This document shows, one piece after another, positions 1 to 7,244 of a DNA stretch of 9,280 nucleotides. Source of the DNA: an uncultured bacterium. GTDB lineage: Bacteria > Patescibacteriota > Saccharimonadia > Saccharimonadales > Saccharimonadaceae. How positions within the stretch are numbered: the stretch's first letter is position 1; every line of letters begins with the position of its first letter. The translations under genes and the position numbers were made by a program. The notes under the pieces were generated by a model, which was not told the origin of the DNA, searched no databases, and saw only the letters and a list, made by a program, of their open reading frames with translations. Location of the stretch: the NCBI GenBank assembly GCA_937930585.1, contig CALHCA010000032.1, positions 1 to 9,280 of the forward strand, read 5' to 3'.

Positions 1-1
1 T

Positions 2-889
2 AAAAAATTTGAGAGTGATAAAAACGACTTATATTATAAAAATGGAAAAATATACATAAAACACTACCATAATCCAAGTGAAGATCAAAATAAATACCAA
101 CGTGAAAAAAATTGGTTAAATGAAAACTTTCTCAATTCTATAGGTACTAAACGCCTTACTGAACTTGAAATGCAAGGATTATTCTCAAATCCAAAACCAG
201 TTGAGCTTGAAATATTCTTAATAAATCTATCTGCAAATAAAAATGCAGTAGTTCTTGATTTCTTTGCCGGCTCTGCCACCACAGCCGACGCTGTAATGCA
301 GCTCAATAAAGAAGACGGCGGAAATCGCAAATATATTTTAGTACAATTACCAGAAAAAGTTTCAAAAAATAGCGAGGCCGAAAAGGCTGGCTACAAAACT
401 ATCGATCAAATCTCGCGCGAGAGAATTATTCGTGCTGCCGCCAAAATCGGTGATAATTCTGGCTTTAAACACTTCCGCCTCACCACACCAAACGACGAAA
501 ACGCACTTTTGAAATTGGAAGAATTTGATCCGAATGCAATTGTGGCTTTTCCAGAAGATATGACCACAACTTTTGACGGTGGCGAAAAAGCGATTTTGCA
601 AACGTGGTTGATTGACGACGGTTTTGAATTTAACCAAACGCCAAAAATTGTTGAATTTGCAGGCTATCAAGCGCATTATATTGAACAGCGTTTATATTTG
701 ATCTCGACGGGCTGGAGCAGTGAAGCCACGCGCGAGCTTTTGAATGCAATTGGTAAAAATAAATTAGCGGTGCAGTCGATTGTGATTTTTCCATATAGCT
801 TTGCTTTCAATGAACTGAACGAACTCAAAATAAACCTTCGAACAGCTTTCGAAAAAAGTAATAAGATTGAACTATTGGAGCGATACTAA
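2..889 (+). CDS. mod: Type III restriction-modification methyltransferase Mod, C-terminal part (5' truncated by window edge)
   Basis: The frame is open from base 2 to the TAA at 887-889, so the gene starts upstream; the first internal ATG (170) is not the real start. About 295 residues are present, roughly the second half of a type III Mod (about 600-650 residues). Seen: an FSNPKPVEL block (from base 182) followed by DFFAGSATTADAVMQLN (from base 257), the SAM-binding FxGxx motif I of beta-class N6-adenine methyltransferases. In that class the catalytic DPPY and the target-recognition domain come before motif I, so DPPY lies outside the window. The downstream GFKHFRLTTPN segment and the tail resemble the C-terminal region of Mod. 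Family role: it methylates adenine in an asymmetric site, supplies specificity to the Mod-Res complex and is required for cleavage. The stop overlaps the res start by one base, implying coupled translation. GC jumps from about 26% (1-240) to about 43% (241-480) near motif I. Confidence 0.9.
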   Translation, partial: KKFESDKNDLYYKNGKIYIKHYHNPSEDQNKYQREKNWLNENFLNSIGTKRLTELEMQGLFSNPKPVELEIFLINLSANKNAVVLDFFAGSATTADAVMQLNKEDGGNRKYILVQLPEKVSKNSEAEKAGYKTIDQISRERIIRAAAKIGDNSGFKHFRLTTPNDENALLKLEEFDPNAIVAFPEDMTTTFDGGEKAILQTWLIDDGFEFNQTPKIVEFAGYQAHYIEQRLYLISTGWSSEATRELLNAIGKNKLAVQSIVIFPYSFAFNELNELKINLRTAFEKSNKIELLERY

Positions 890-3168
890 TGGCGATTTAT
901 TTAGAGACACTAGAACACCAGCAAAAAGCGATTAATGCGATTGTTGGCGCGATGGAAGGCTGCCGTGATTTTGATGAAAAAAGCGATCCGGATTTTAGAT
1001 ATGTTTATGCTAATCCAATAATTAAATTATGTGCCGAAAATGTGAGAAAATTTGTCGAAAAAAGCACAAAACCAAGTAGTTTTAATTTGGGATCGAACAA
1101 TATTATCGACATCAAAATGGAAACTGGAACAGGAAAGACTTTTGTTTATACAAAAACGATGTATGAACTTTATAAAAATTTCGGTTTGAATAAATTCATT
1201 ATTTTTGTGCCAAGCTTAGCGATTAAAGAAGGCGCGAAGAATTTCATTTCAGCAGATTATGCACGACGATATTTTTCGACTTTTTATCCTGATGTAAAAA
1301 TTGATCTAAGTGTGATTAACGCCGGAGCTTTTAATACCAAAAAAGGGCGAAAAACCCTACCAAGCGAATTGGTGGATTTTTTGGAGGGAACGCGAAATCA
1401 GTACGGAACAATTAAATGTTTGTTGATTAATGACGCGATGATCACTTCAAAATCAATGACAGCAGAATATGACCAAACTTTAATCTCGAGCGTTTCAAAA
1501 CCGCTAGAAGCAATCAAAGCTACGCGACCGATTTTAATAATTGACGAACCACACAGATTCAGGCGTGACTCGAAAGCTTTTCAAGCGATTGAAAGTTTGA
1601 AACCGCAACTGATTTTGCGTTTTGGAGCTACTTTTCCTGAGATTAAAATTGGCAAGGGTAAAAGCGCAACTACTCAAAAAGATTATTCGAATTTAGTTTA
1701 TGATTTAAATGCTGTTGAGAGTTTTAACCAAGGTTTAGTGAAAGCGGTTGATGCGTTTTATCCTGAAATTCACAGTGATGAGCATGAAAAATACACCGTA
1801 AAAAGCGTCACCACGTCAAAATTAACCCTAACAAAAGGAGCGAAAGAGTTTGAAATCCTTGCAGGCGAAAGTTTGCCAAGCGATTTTGAGGGTGGTTTAA
1901 CTTTTGAAGGTGCGCGAGCGAAAGCACTTTCAAGCGGTTTAGAACTCGAAAAAGGAATGAAGCTCTTCCCAAAAACTTCGCACGCTTCATATCAAGAAAT
2001 TATAATTTCACAAGCCTTAGATCAGCACTTCAAAAAAGAACGCGAAAACTGGGTGCGTGAAAATGCTGGCGAGAATCCGGCAAAAATTAAAACACTCTCA
2101 CTCTTCTTCATCGACTCAATCTCTTCTTATCGAAAAGAGGATGGTTGGTTGAAAAGCACTTTCGAAAAACTTTTGCGAAAAAAGCTTAAAGATGCAATCT
2201 CGAAAGAAACAAATATCGAATATAAAGATTTTCTTGAAAAATCGCTTGAAAACATCACGGAATGCCACGGCGGATATTTTGCTGAAGATGCTGCTGGGAA
2301 GGGCGATGAACAAATCCAAAATGAAGTTGATGATATTTTGCGCAACAAAAATCGCTTGATTTCTTTTAAAGACGAAAAAGGGAAGTGGATTTTGCGACGA
2401 TTCTTGTTCTCGAAATGGACTTTGCGAGAAGGGTGGGATAATCCAAATGTTTTTGTGATTGCAAAGATTCGAAGCTCTGGAAGTGAAATTTCGAAACTTC
2501 AAGAAGTTGGACGCGGTTTACGTTTGCCAGTTGATGAAAATGGACGCCGGATCAGTGAAGAAGAATTTCGTTTGAGCTATATTGTCGATTTTAGTGAAAG
2601 TGATTTTGTTAAAAAACTTGTTAGCGAAATCAACACTGATGGCGGTAAAATTTTCGAAGGAATAATTAGCGATAATATTATCGACGAATTAATCTCTATC
2701 AAATATGGTGAAAATAGGCGAGAAGTTCGAAACAGATTGACTGACGAGAAAATTATCGATGACAATGAAAAAATTATCGATAGCGAAAAACTCCAAGAAT
2801 TATTGCCAAGCTCTGGTGTGCGAAAAGATAAAATTCGAAATAATCCAAAGAAATCAGCTGAAAAAGTTAAACTTCGCAAAAACAACTGGGAGAAAATTAA
2901 ACAGTTGTGGCTTGAAGTTTCACAAAGATATATGATTAAATTCGAGGAATTGAGTGAGGATAAAATTTTCGAAATTGCGAAAAAATCAATTGGCGAAAAC
3001 TTGCGCAAAAGCGAAATTTATAACGAAAAAGAAAGCTTAATTTCTGATGGAAGAGAAATACACAGCGAGGTTTCGCGTGTTAATTCTGGTTATACTCTGA
3101 AAGCGATTCATTATGGCGATTTTTTGAAAAAATTGTCACAAAACACAAATATTTCACCAAAAATTTAG
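889..3168 (+). CDS. res: Type III restriction enzyme Res, helicase/ATPase part, ending at an in-frame TAG
   Basis: This is the SF2 helicase-like motor of a type III restriction enzyme, which hydrolyses ATP to communicate along DNA between Mod-bound sites. The ATG at 889 overlaps the mod stop (TAATG), with GGAG at 877-880. Visible motifs by residue: Walker A METGTGKT 77-84; Walker B DEPH 219-222; motif III FGATFP 245-250; motif V REGWDNPN 513-520; motif VI QEVGRGLRLP 538-547. The helicase core looks complete. The 759-residue product lacks the C-terminal PD...ExK nuclease expected of Res (EcoP15I Res is 970 residues). The frame continues directly after the TAG (3166-3168) into that nuclease domain, so this is probably not the natural C-terminus. 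Alone it could be an ATPase without cleavage activity. The family call is very sure; whether the product is functional is open. Confidence 0.9.
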   Translation: MAIYLETLEHQQKAINAIVGAMEGCRDFDEKSDPDFRYVYANPIIKLCAENVRKFVEKSTKPSSFNLGSNNIIDIKMETGTGKTFVYTKTMYELYKNFGLNKFIIFVPSLAIKEGAKNFISADYARRYFSTFYPDVKIDLSVINAGAFNTKKGRKTLPSELVDFLEGTRNQYGTIKCLLINDAMITSKSMTAEYDQTLISSVSKPLEAIKATRPILIIDEPHRFRRDSKAFQAIESLKPQLILRFGATFPEIKIGKGKSATTQKDYSNLVYDLNAVESFNQGLVKAVDAFYPEIHSDEHEKYTVKSVTTSKLTLTKGAKEFEILAGESLPSDFEGGLTFEGARAKALSSGLELEKGMKLFPKTSHASYQEIIISQALDQHFKKERENWVRENAGENPAKIKTLSLFFIDSISSYRKEDGWLKSTFEKLLRKKLKDAISKETNIEYKDFLEKSLENITECHGGYFAEDAAGKGDEQIQNEVDDILRNKNRLISFKDEKGKWILRRFLFSKWTLREGWDNPNVFVIAKIRSSGSEISKLQEVGRGLRLPVDENGRRISEEEFRLSYIVDFSESDFVKKLVSEINTDGGKIFEGIISDNIIDELISIKYGENRREVRNRLTDEKIIDDNEKIIDSEKLQELLPSSGVRKDKIRNNPKKSAEKVKLRKNNWEKIKQLWLEVSQRYMIKFEELSEDKIFEIAKKSIGENLRKSEIYNEKESLISDGREIHSEVSRVNSGYTLKAIHYGDFLKKLSQNTNISPKI

Positions 3169-3219
3169 CACGAAGCGATATTATCAAAAAAGAATAATTT
3201 TGAAAAAGGATGTTTTAAC

Positions 3220-3756
3220 GTGATCAGCTTGGCGAATATTATTCGAGATTTTAAGAAAGTTTTTGAAGAAGAATTTTCGCAAAAATTTGAATATAATAAA
3301 CTTAATTTTACTGCAAACACTTCATTGATTCGCAACGGAGAGTTTGTGGAGGAAATTTCGAAAAGTTCGCTCGGAGCATTTTCTTCAACGGAAATTGAAG
3401 TTGATGACCGTAATCTGTGGAATGAAATTTGTTATGATTCTGTAAATCCTGAAATGGAGATTAGTAAAATTAAACCAGCTGAAAAAGTTTTGGTGTTTGG
3501 TAAAATTCCGCAGAGAGCAATTCGAATTCCACTTTTCACAGGCGGGACAACTTCGCCAGATTTCATTTATGCAATTAAAAACAACAAAAATATTAAGATT
3601 AATTTGTTTATTGAAGCAAAACCCGAAAATCTAAAAGAAAGCGATAAAATTGCAATCAGCGGCCAGGAGATTTTTCTAAACACAGTCAAAACAGAATGGC
3701 GAAAAGTTACTTCCGCAAAAGAAGTTGAATCAATTATTAAAGAGTTAGAAAAATAG
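3220..3756 (+). CDS. Detached PD-(D/E)xK endonuclease domain of type III Res
   Basis: A 178-residue frame from a GTG start. It lies in the same frame as the helicase ORF and no stop separates them other than the TAG at 3166-3168. Residues 113-114 (PD) and 132-134 (EAK), within SPDFIYAI and LFIEAKPENL, match the P-D...E-x-K nuclease core at the C-terminus of type III Res, and the spacing of about 17 residues fits. The preceding IRIPLFTGGTTSPDF recalls the 'IPTP.G..NPDW' approach in the family. AAGGA at 3206-3210 lies nine bases before the GTG, so independent translation as a nuclease subunit is possible. The true N-terminus is uncertain: in-frame codons 3169-3219 (HEAILSKKNNF...) also look like Res sequence. 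Alternatives are a dead 3' remnant of a nonsense-mutated res, or the readthrough tail of full-length Res. Confidence 0.75.
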   Translation: MISLANIIRDFKKVFEEEFSQKFEYNKLNFTANTSLIRNGEFVEEISKSSLGAFSSTEIEVDDRNLWNEICYDSVNPEMEISKIKPAEKVLVFGKIPQRAIRIPLFTGGTTSPDFIYAIKNNKNIKINLFIEAKPENLKESDKIAISGQEIFLNTVKTEWRKVTSAKEVESIIKELEK

Positions 3757-3803
3757 TAGATATTTTTAAAGGTTTTCTTTTCGAAAGATCAACAATCTGT
3801 CAA

Positions 3804-3836
3804 ATTTCATATTCACTTCATAAAACTATCATAAAA
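3804..3836 (+). promoter_or_regulatory. Three tandem 11-bp TCATA repeats ahead of vex1 (candidate operator)
   Basis: Three consecutive 11-mers, at 3804-3814, 3815-3825 and 3826-3836, share TCATA at the same offset (CATA begins at 3808, 3819 and 3830, exactly 11 bp apart). The second and third units agree best (TCATAAAA). Eleven-bp direct repeats, one per helical turn, are the classic binding pattern of PhoB/OmpR-type response regulators, and the unit resembles the PhoB half-site core TGTCATA. The array covers the place where a -35 box should be and runs into the -10 candidate. VncR, encoded in the same locus, is the obvious candidate ligand. Binding is inference, since short AT-rich matches arise by chance. 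Confidence 0.4.
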
Positions 3837-3843
3837 TATAGTT
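3824..3843 (+). promoter_or_regulatory. Candidate -10 region of the vex operon inside a 6-bp inverted repeat
   Basis: Two overlapping -10-like hexamers are present: TAAAAT (3832-3837) and TATAGT (3837-3842), each five of six to consensus. No convincing -35 lies 16-18 bp upstream (3809-3814 reads ATATTC), which suggests an activator-dependent promoter. AACTAT (3824-3829) and ATAGTT (3838-3843) form a perfect 6-bp inverted repeat with an 8-bp spacer around the -10. It may be part of an operator or coincidental. The predicted transcript start would be about 3844-3849. Confidence 0.4.
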
Positions 3844-3847
3844 AAAT

Positions 3848-3877
3848 ATGAAACTAAAGCGAAAGGAGATAGATTGA
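3848..3877 (+). CDS. Possible nine-codon upstream ORF overlapping the vex1 start
   Basis: An ATG at 3848 opens a nine-codon frame (MKLKRKEID) whose TGA (3875-3877) overlaps the TTG start of vex1 (3874-3876). Its body contains the vex1 Shine-Dalgarno site. If transcription starts near 3844-3849, as the -10 candidates suggest, the ATG would be at or within a few bases of the 5' end and the uORF would be leaderless. Ribosomes translating it would terminate on the vex1 start and could reinitiate there, or would mask the site. Chance occurrence is quite possible for so short a frame. Confidence 0.2.
   Translation: MKLKRKEID
3861..3868 (+). promoter_or_regulatory. Ribosome binding site fixing the TTG start of vex1
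   Basis: GAAAGGAG, a strong Shine-Dalgarno sequence, sits five bases before TTG at 3874. It decides the non-ATG start: the protein then begins MKIIQKSLAYVTRK, parallel to MLKNAFAYVTRK in Vex3, so the N-terminus is complete. Confidence 0.85.
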
Positions 3878-5163
3878 AAATTATACAAAAGTCGCTAGCT
3901 TATGTTACACGGAAGAAAAAAAGAACTACAATTGTTTTTTTAATTCTTACTGCGGTGCTTTCAAGCTTATACGCATGTTTGAGCGTAGTTAATTCTAGTA
4001 GTAATCTAGAAAATTCGCTATATAAAGCATCGAATTCATCTTTCTCGATAGTCAAGAAAGATTCTCAGGGCTACTTTAGCTATAAAGATGTTAAGAATAT
4101 TCGAAATATTAAAGAAATCAAAGAATCATTACTCGAATATGAAGGCTTAGCCAAACTCATAAACGCTAAAGCTGTATCTGCCGACCAGCAAGTCCGGCGC
4201 GATGATATCGGTGAAGATTTAAAAAATACAGTTGCAATTCACAGCACTAATAATACTGCTAAAAATACGCTCTTTAGCAGCGGCGTATTCAAACTCAAAC
4301 AAGGTCGCCATTTAGAACAAAATAATAGAGAAAAGGCCTTAATTCACGAAGTTTTTGCTCAAAAAAACAATCTAAAAATTGGTGATAAGATTGAACTAGA
4401 TTTAATAAATATGAGCAGCAAAAAAACTGAAACTCAAAAAACTAAATTCGAAATCATAGGAATTTTTAACGGCAAAAAGCAAGAAAAATACACCGGTTTA
4501 TCTTCTGATTTTAGCGAGAATACAATATTTTCGGATTTCAAAACAACTATGCGATCACTTAATCTACCAGAAGGTGAAGACCTTTTAAGCAAAATAACTC
4601 TATATACCGAAACAGCAGACCAGCTAGACAAAGCCATCGCAAAAACTGAAAAACTTAATATTGACTGGTCCAAATATAAAATCGAGAAAAATAATGCTGC
4701 TTTCAAGGATACTCTAGAATCGATAGCAGGAGTTAAAAATATTATCAATTTAATGACTTATTTGATAATAATTGGCGGAAGTGTGGTGCTTAGTTTAATT
4801 CTAATGCTTTGGTTACGCGAGAGAATTTACGAAATAGGGATTTTACTATCAATCGGTGCAAGTAAACTTCAAATAATATCACAATTTATTATAGAGCTAG
4901 TTTTAATTTCAATTCCAGTAATAATCGGTTCTTTCATTCTTGGAAATTTAGTTTTCAGTTTAATCACAAAAAGCCTTAGTGAAGCTGAAGAAACCTCATC
5001 CATAGCATCAAGTTTTACAAACGGAGTCTTCGAATTAGGCAGCCTAATGGTGTTCGCCCAAAGTTACGGCATATTAATCACAATAATTATTCTGTCCGTA
5101 ATTATTGCATCAATGATGATTTTAGCTAAAAAACCAAAGGAAATTTTATCAAAAATTAGTTAG
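3874..5163 (+). CDS. vex1: Vex1-like ABC transporter permease (MacB/FtsX fold)
   Basis: A 429-residue membrane protein with the MacB/FtsX layout. TM1 is at about 19-40; a large extracytoplasmic domain spans about 41-285; then come three more helices at about 290-314, 333-364 and 391-417. The FtsX region carries LRERIYEIGILLSIGAS (314-330), the cytoplasmic loop expected to contact the ATPase. TTG start; good Shine-Dalgarno site. It is paralogous to Vex3: shared N-terminal AYVTRK, shared LIH..(x)AxKNNLK(I/V)GDKI in the outer domain, and the same FtsX end, so a Vex1-Vex2-Vex3 heteromeric transporter is likely. Length and order match pneumococcal Vex1 (about 425 residues). Transporters of this type usually handle peptides or lipid-linked molecules at the envelope by mechanotransmission; the substrate here is unknown. 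The 117-bp gap before it has no clear terminator, so readthrough from res is possible. Confidence 0.85.
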   Translation: MKIIQKSLAYVTRKKKRTTIVFLILTAVLSSLYACLSVVNSSSNLENSLYKASNSSFSIVKKDSQGYFSYKDVKNIRNIKEIKESLLEYEGLAKLINAKAVSADQQVRRDDIGEDLKNTVAIHSTNNTAKNTLFSSGVFKLKQGRHLEQNNREKALIHEVFAQKNNLKIGDKIELDLINMSSKKTETQKTKFEIIGIFNGKKQEKYTGLSSDFSENTIFSDFKTTMRSLNLPEGEDLLSKITLYTETADQLDKAIAKTEKLNIDWSKYKIEKNNAAFKDTLESIAGVKNIINLMTYLIIIGGSVVLSLILMLWLRERIYEIGILLSIGASKLQIISQFIIELVLISIPVIIGSFILGNLVFSLITKSLSEAEETSSIASSFTNGVFELGSLMVFAQSYGILITIIILSVIIASMMILAKKPKEILSKIS

Positions 5164-5172
5164 GAGAATATT

Positions 5173-5811
5173 ATGAAAATATTAGAGATTAAAAATTTAA
5201 CTTATAGTTATAAAGATTCGAGAGAAAAAGTTCTGGCGACCGTTAGTGAGAGTTTCGAAAAAGGGAAGTTCTATGCAATTATTGGTAAATCTGGCGCCGG
5301 AAAATCCACATTGCTCTCATTACTAGCTGGCTTAGATGAGCCAGACAGCGGAAAGATACTTTTCAATGGAGAGAACATCCAAGAAACCGGCTACACAAAT
5401 CATCGCAAAAACAACATCTCGCTAGTCTTTCAAAATTATAATCTCATCGATTACCTTTCACCGCTCGAAAATATTCGCTTAGTAAATAGTAAAGCTCAGC
5501 AAGATATTTTGTTAGAACTTGGCCTTAGCGAACACCAAGTTAAACGAAACGTAATGAAACTTTCAGGCGGCCAGCAGCAAAGAGTGGCAATAGCCCGTGC
5601 ATTAGTCTCGAGCGCGCCAGTTATTTTAGCCGATGAGCCAACTGGAAATCTGGACGAAAACACAGCTAGCGAGATTATTGAAATTCTAAAAAAGTTAGCT
5701 AAAGAAAGAAATAAATGCGTAATTGTTGTAACTCACAGCAAAGAAGTTGCGCGAGCCGCTGATATCGTGCTCGAACTTAAAAATAAAAAATTAATCAGTA
5801 AACGCGGGTAG
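5173..5811 (+). CDS. vex2: Vex2-like ABC transporter ATP-binding protein (LolD/MacB type)
   Basis: A cytoplasmic ATPase of 212 residues with every catalytic motif intact: Walker [10 protein letters not shown] (38-46), Q-loop VFQNYN (85-90), signature LSGGQQQR (130-137), Walker B ILADEP (151-156, with catalytic E155) and H-loop H188 in [16 protein letters not shown] is typical of the LolD/MacB/FtsE group that pairs with FtsX-fold permeases. AGGAG (5162-5166) overlaps the vex1 stop and lies six bases before the ATG, so the two genes are co-translated. Size and position match pneumococcal Vex2 (about 215 residues). It should power the Vex1/Vex3 pair. No oddities seen. Confidence 0.93.
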   Translation: MKILEIKNLTYSYKDSREKVLATVSESFEKGKFYAIIGKSGAGKSTLLSLLAGLDEPDSGKILFNGENIQETGYTNHRKNNISLVFQNYNLIDYLSPLENIRLVNSKAQQDILLELGLSEHQVKRNVMKLSGGQQQRVAIARALVSSAPVILADEPTGNLDENTASEIIEILKKLAKERNKCVIVVTHSKEVARAADIVLELKNKKLISKRG

Positions 5812-5826
5812 AAAGGAGTAAAAATA

Positions 5827-7203
5827 ATGTTAAAAAATGCTTTTGCATACGTAACGAGAAAAGGCTTAAAATCACTAGTGATTTTACTGGTTATCTTAAC
5901 AATGTCGGCCTTAAGTTTAATTAGTTTGTCTATTAAAGAAGCCACTGATAAAGCTTCAACCAAAACTTTTAGCAATATCACAAATAGCTTTTCGATGGAA
6001 ATAAACCGCCGAGTTAATCCTGGCACACCAAGAGGTGGAGGAAACGTCAAAGGTCAAGATATTAAAAAAATTGCCAATTCTGAAAATATAGAAAGCTACG
6101 TAAAAAGAATTAATAGCGTTGCTGATTTAGACGGATACGACATCATCGAAACAGCCGAAACCGCAGCCAACCAATCACCTGAGCGAGCTAAAAATTTCAA
6201 AAGAGCCATAATGCTTACTGGTGTTAATGATTCTTCTAAGGAAACTAAATTTGTTTCAGGCGCATATAAATTAGTTGAAGGTAAGCATTTAACCAGCCAA
6301 GACAAAAATAAGGTTTTAATTCACAAAGATTTAGCCAAAAAGAACAATCTCAAAGTTGGCGATAAAATTAAGCTAAAATCAAATTTATTTGACGCAGATA
6401 ATGAAAAAGGCGCTAACGAAACGGTAGAAGTTGAAATAAAAGGCCTTTTTGACGGGCATAATAAAGGTGGCGTTACTGCTGCACAAGAACTTTACGAAAA
6501 CACCTTAGTTACAGATATTCACACTGCAGCAAAGGTTTATGGGAATACCGAAGACACGGCAACCTACCAAGATGCAACTTTTTCCGTTAAAGGAAATAAA
6601 AACCTTGATCAAGTTATAAAAGATCTCGGAAAATTAGATATAAACTGGCAAGAATACAGTCTAATTAAAAGCTCTTCGAACTATCCCGCGCTTCAACAAT
6701 CAATTTCAGGAGTTTATTCTATAGCTAACCAGTTATTTATCGGGTCATTGCTATTCGCTGGAATTATAGTTTCACTACTATTATTCCTATGGATTAATGC
6801 TCGCAAAAAAGAAATCGCAGTATTGCTTTCATTAGGAATTTCGAAAGGCCAAATTTTAGCCCAGTTTGTGGTAGAGTTAGCCTTCGTGGCAATCCCGGCT
6901 TTAATCGGTTCATATTTCTTGGCTAGCTATGCCGGAAAACACATTGGAAACAACATTCTACAAAGTGTTACTGGAAATATCGCCAAGCAAATCGCAAAAC
7001 AGTCAGCTTCAACAGGCCTAGGTGGTGGTGCCGAGGTGGATGGATTCAATAAAACTCTCAGCAGTCTTGATATGACAATCAATCCAAATATGCTAGTCTG
7101 GGTAATTATATTCATGACTATCGTGCTCGCAATTTCGCTATACATCGCTTCATCTGGTATTCTAAAGAAAAACCCTAAAGATTTACTATCAGACGCAGAA
7201 TAA
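5827..7203 (+). CDS. vex3: Vex3-like ABC transporter permease (MacB/FtsX fold)
   Basis: A 458-residue permease partner of Vex1. TM1 is at about 15-36, the outer domain at about 37-298, and TM2-TM4 at about 300-324, 341-366 and 421-446. The FtsX loop reads WINARKKEIAVLLSLGIS (322-339), parallel to Vex1. Differences from Vex1: a glycine-rich stretch near residue 66 (GTPRGGGNVKG) and a longer loop before the last helix (about 370-420) with GLGGGAEVDG. The outer domain is likely the part that engages substrate or peptide. AAAGGAG at 5812-5818, directly after the vex2 stop, gives 8-base spacing to the ATG. Size matches pneumococcal Vex3 (about 459 residues). It is the last gene of the vex transcript, with a hairpin right behind it. 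Confidence 0.87.
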   Translation: MLKNAFAYVTRKGLKSLVILLVILTMSALSLISLSIKEATDKASTKTFSNITNSFSMEINRRVNPGTPRGGGNVKGQDIKKIANSENIESYVKRINSVADLDGYDIIETAETAANQSPERAKNFKRAIMLTGVNDSSKETKFVSGAYKLVEGKHLTSQDKNKVLIHKDLAKKNNLKVGDKIKLKSNLFDADNEKGANETVEVEIKGLFDGHNKGGVTAAQELYENTLVTDIHTAAKVYGNTEDTATYQDATFSVKGNKNLDQVIKDLGKLDINWQEYSLIKSSSNYPALQQSISGVYSIANQLFIGSLLFAGIIVSLLLFLWINARKKEIAVLLSLGISKGQILAQFVVELAFVAIPALIGSYFLASYAGKHIGNNILQSVTGNIAKQIAKQSASTGLGGGAEVDGFNKTLSSLDMTINPNMLVWVIIFMTIVLAISLYIASSGILKKNPKDLLSDAE

Positions 7204-7209
7204 AGAAAC

Positions 7210-7244
7210 AATATCAGTGCCGTAATGGCGCTGATATTCTCTTT
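7210..7244 (+). terminator. Intrinsic-type terminator after vex3
   Basis: AATATCAGTGCC (7210-7221) pairs with GGCGCTGATATT (7227-7238) as a 12-bp stem with one G-U wobble and a five-base loop (GTAAT). The following tract is TTCTCTTT, moderately U-rich and interrupted, so termination may be partial. It would separate the vex operon from vncRS. The complementary strand also has a T-rich tail (GTTTCTTT), so it could work in both directions. Confidence 0.7.

Larger units (their letters stand above)
889..3756 (+). pseudogene. res: res reading frame interrupted by a single TAG codon
   Basis: Read as one frame from 889 to 3756 there is one internal stop, TAG at 3166-3168 (codon 760). The combined product would be 955 residues, close to the usual 900-1000 of type III Res, with helicase motifs followed by the PD...ExK nuclease. 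There is no frameshift. Sequence on both sides of the stop (TNISPKI, then HEAILSKKNNF) reads like continuous protein, and a TTG-to-TAG or TTA-to-TAG-type change at a leucine would be a simple origin. It is marked as a candidate pseudogene because a nonsense mutation is the simplest explanation. Readthrough, a functional two-gene split and a sequencing error are the alternatives. Confidence 0.55.

Noticed and set aside
85..676. Minus-strand ORFs (85-330, 362-676) opposite mod
   Set aside because: They are shadows of the well-supported mod frame, with no start signals or recognisable protein features.
1808..3008. Several minus-strand ORFs opposite res (60-143 codons)
   Set aside because: Low-complexity Ser/Phe/Leu-rich translations expected opposite Lys/Glu-rich coding sequence; no motifs or ribosome sites.
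889..3756. Alternative genetic code as the explanation for the TAG inside res
   Set aside because: TAG ends the vex1 and vex2 genes at sensible places with a start and ribosome site directly behind, and TGA ends vncR, so both codons act as stops here.
3776..3790. TCTTT-TCG-AAAGA hairpin after the nuclease ORF as a terminator
   Set aside because: Only five A/T-rich pairs with a three-base loop, and no T-tract follows it.
3791..3811. Full PhoB box beginning at CTGTCA (3797-3802)
   Set aside because: CTGTCA is out of phase with the 11-bp TCATA series (7 bp instead of 11), so it was not counted as a fourth unit.
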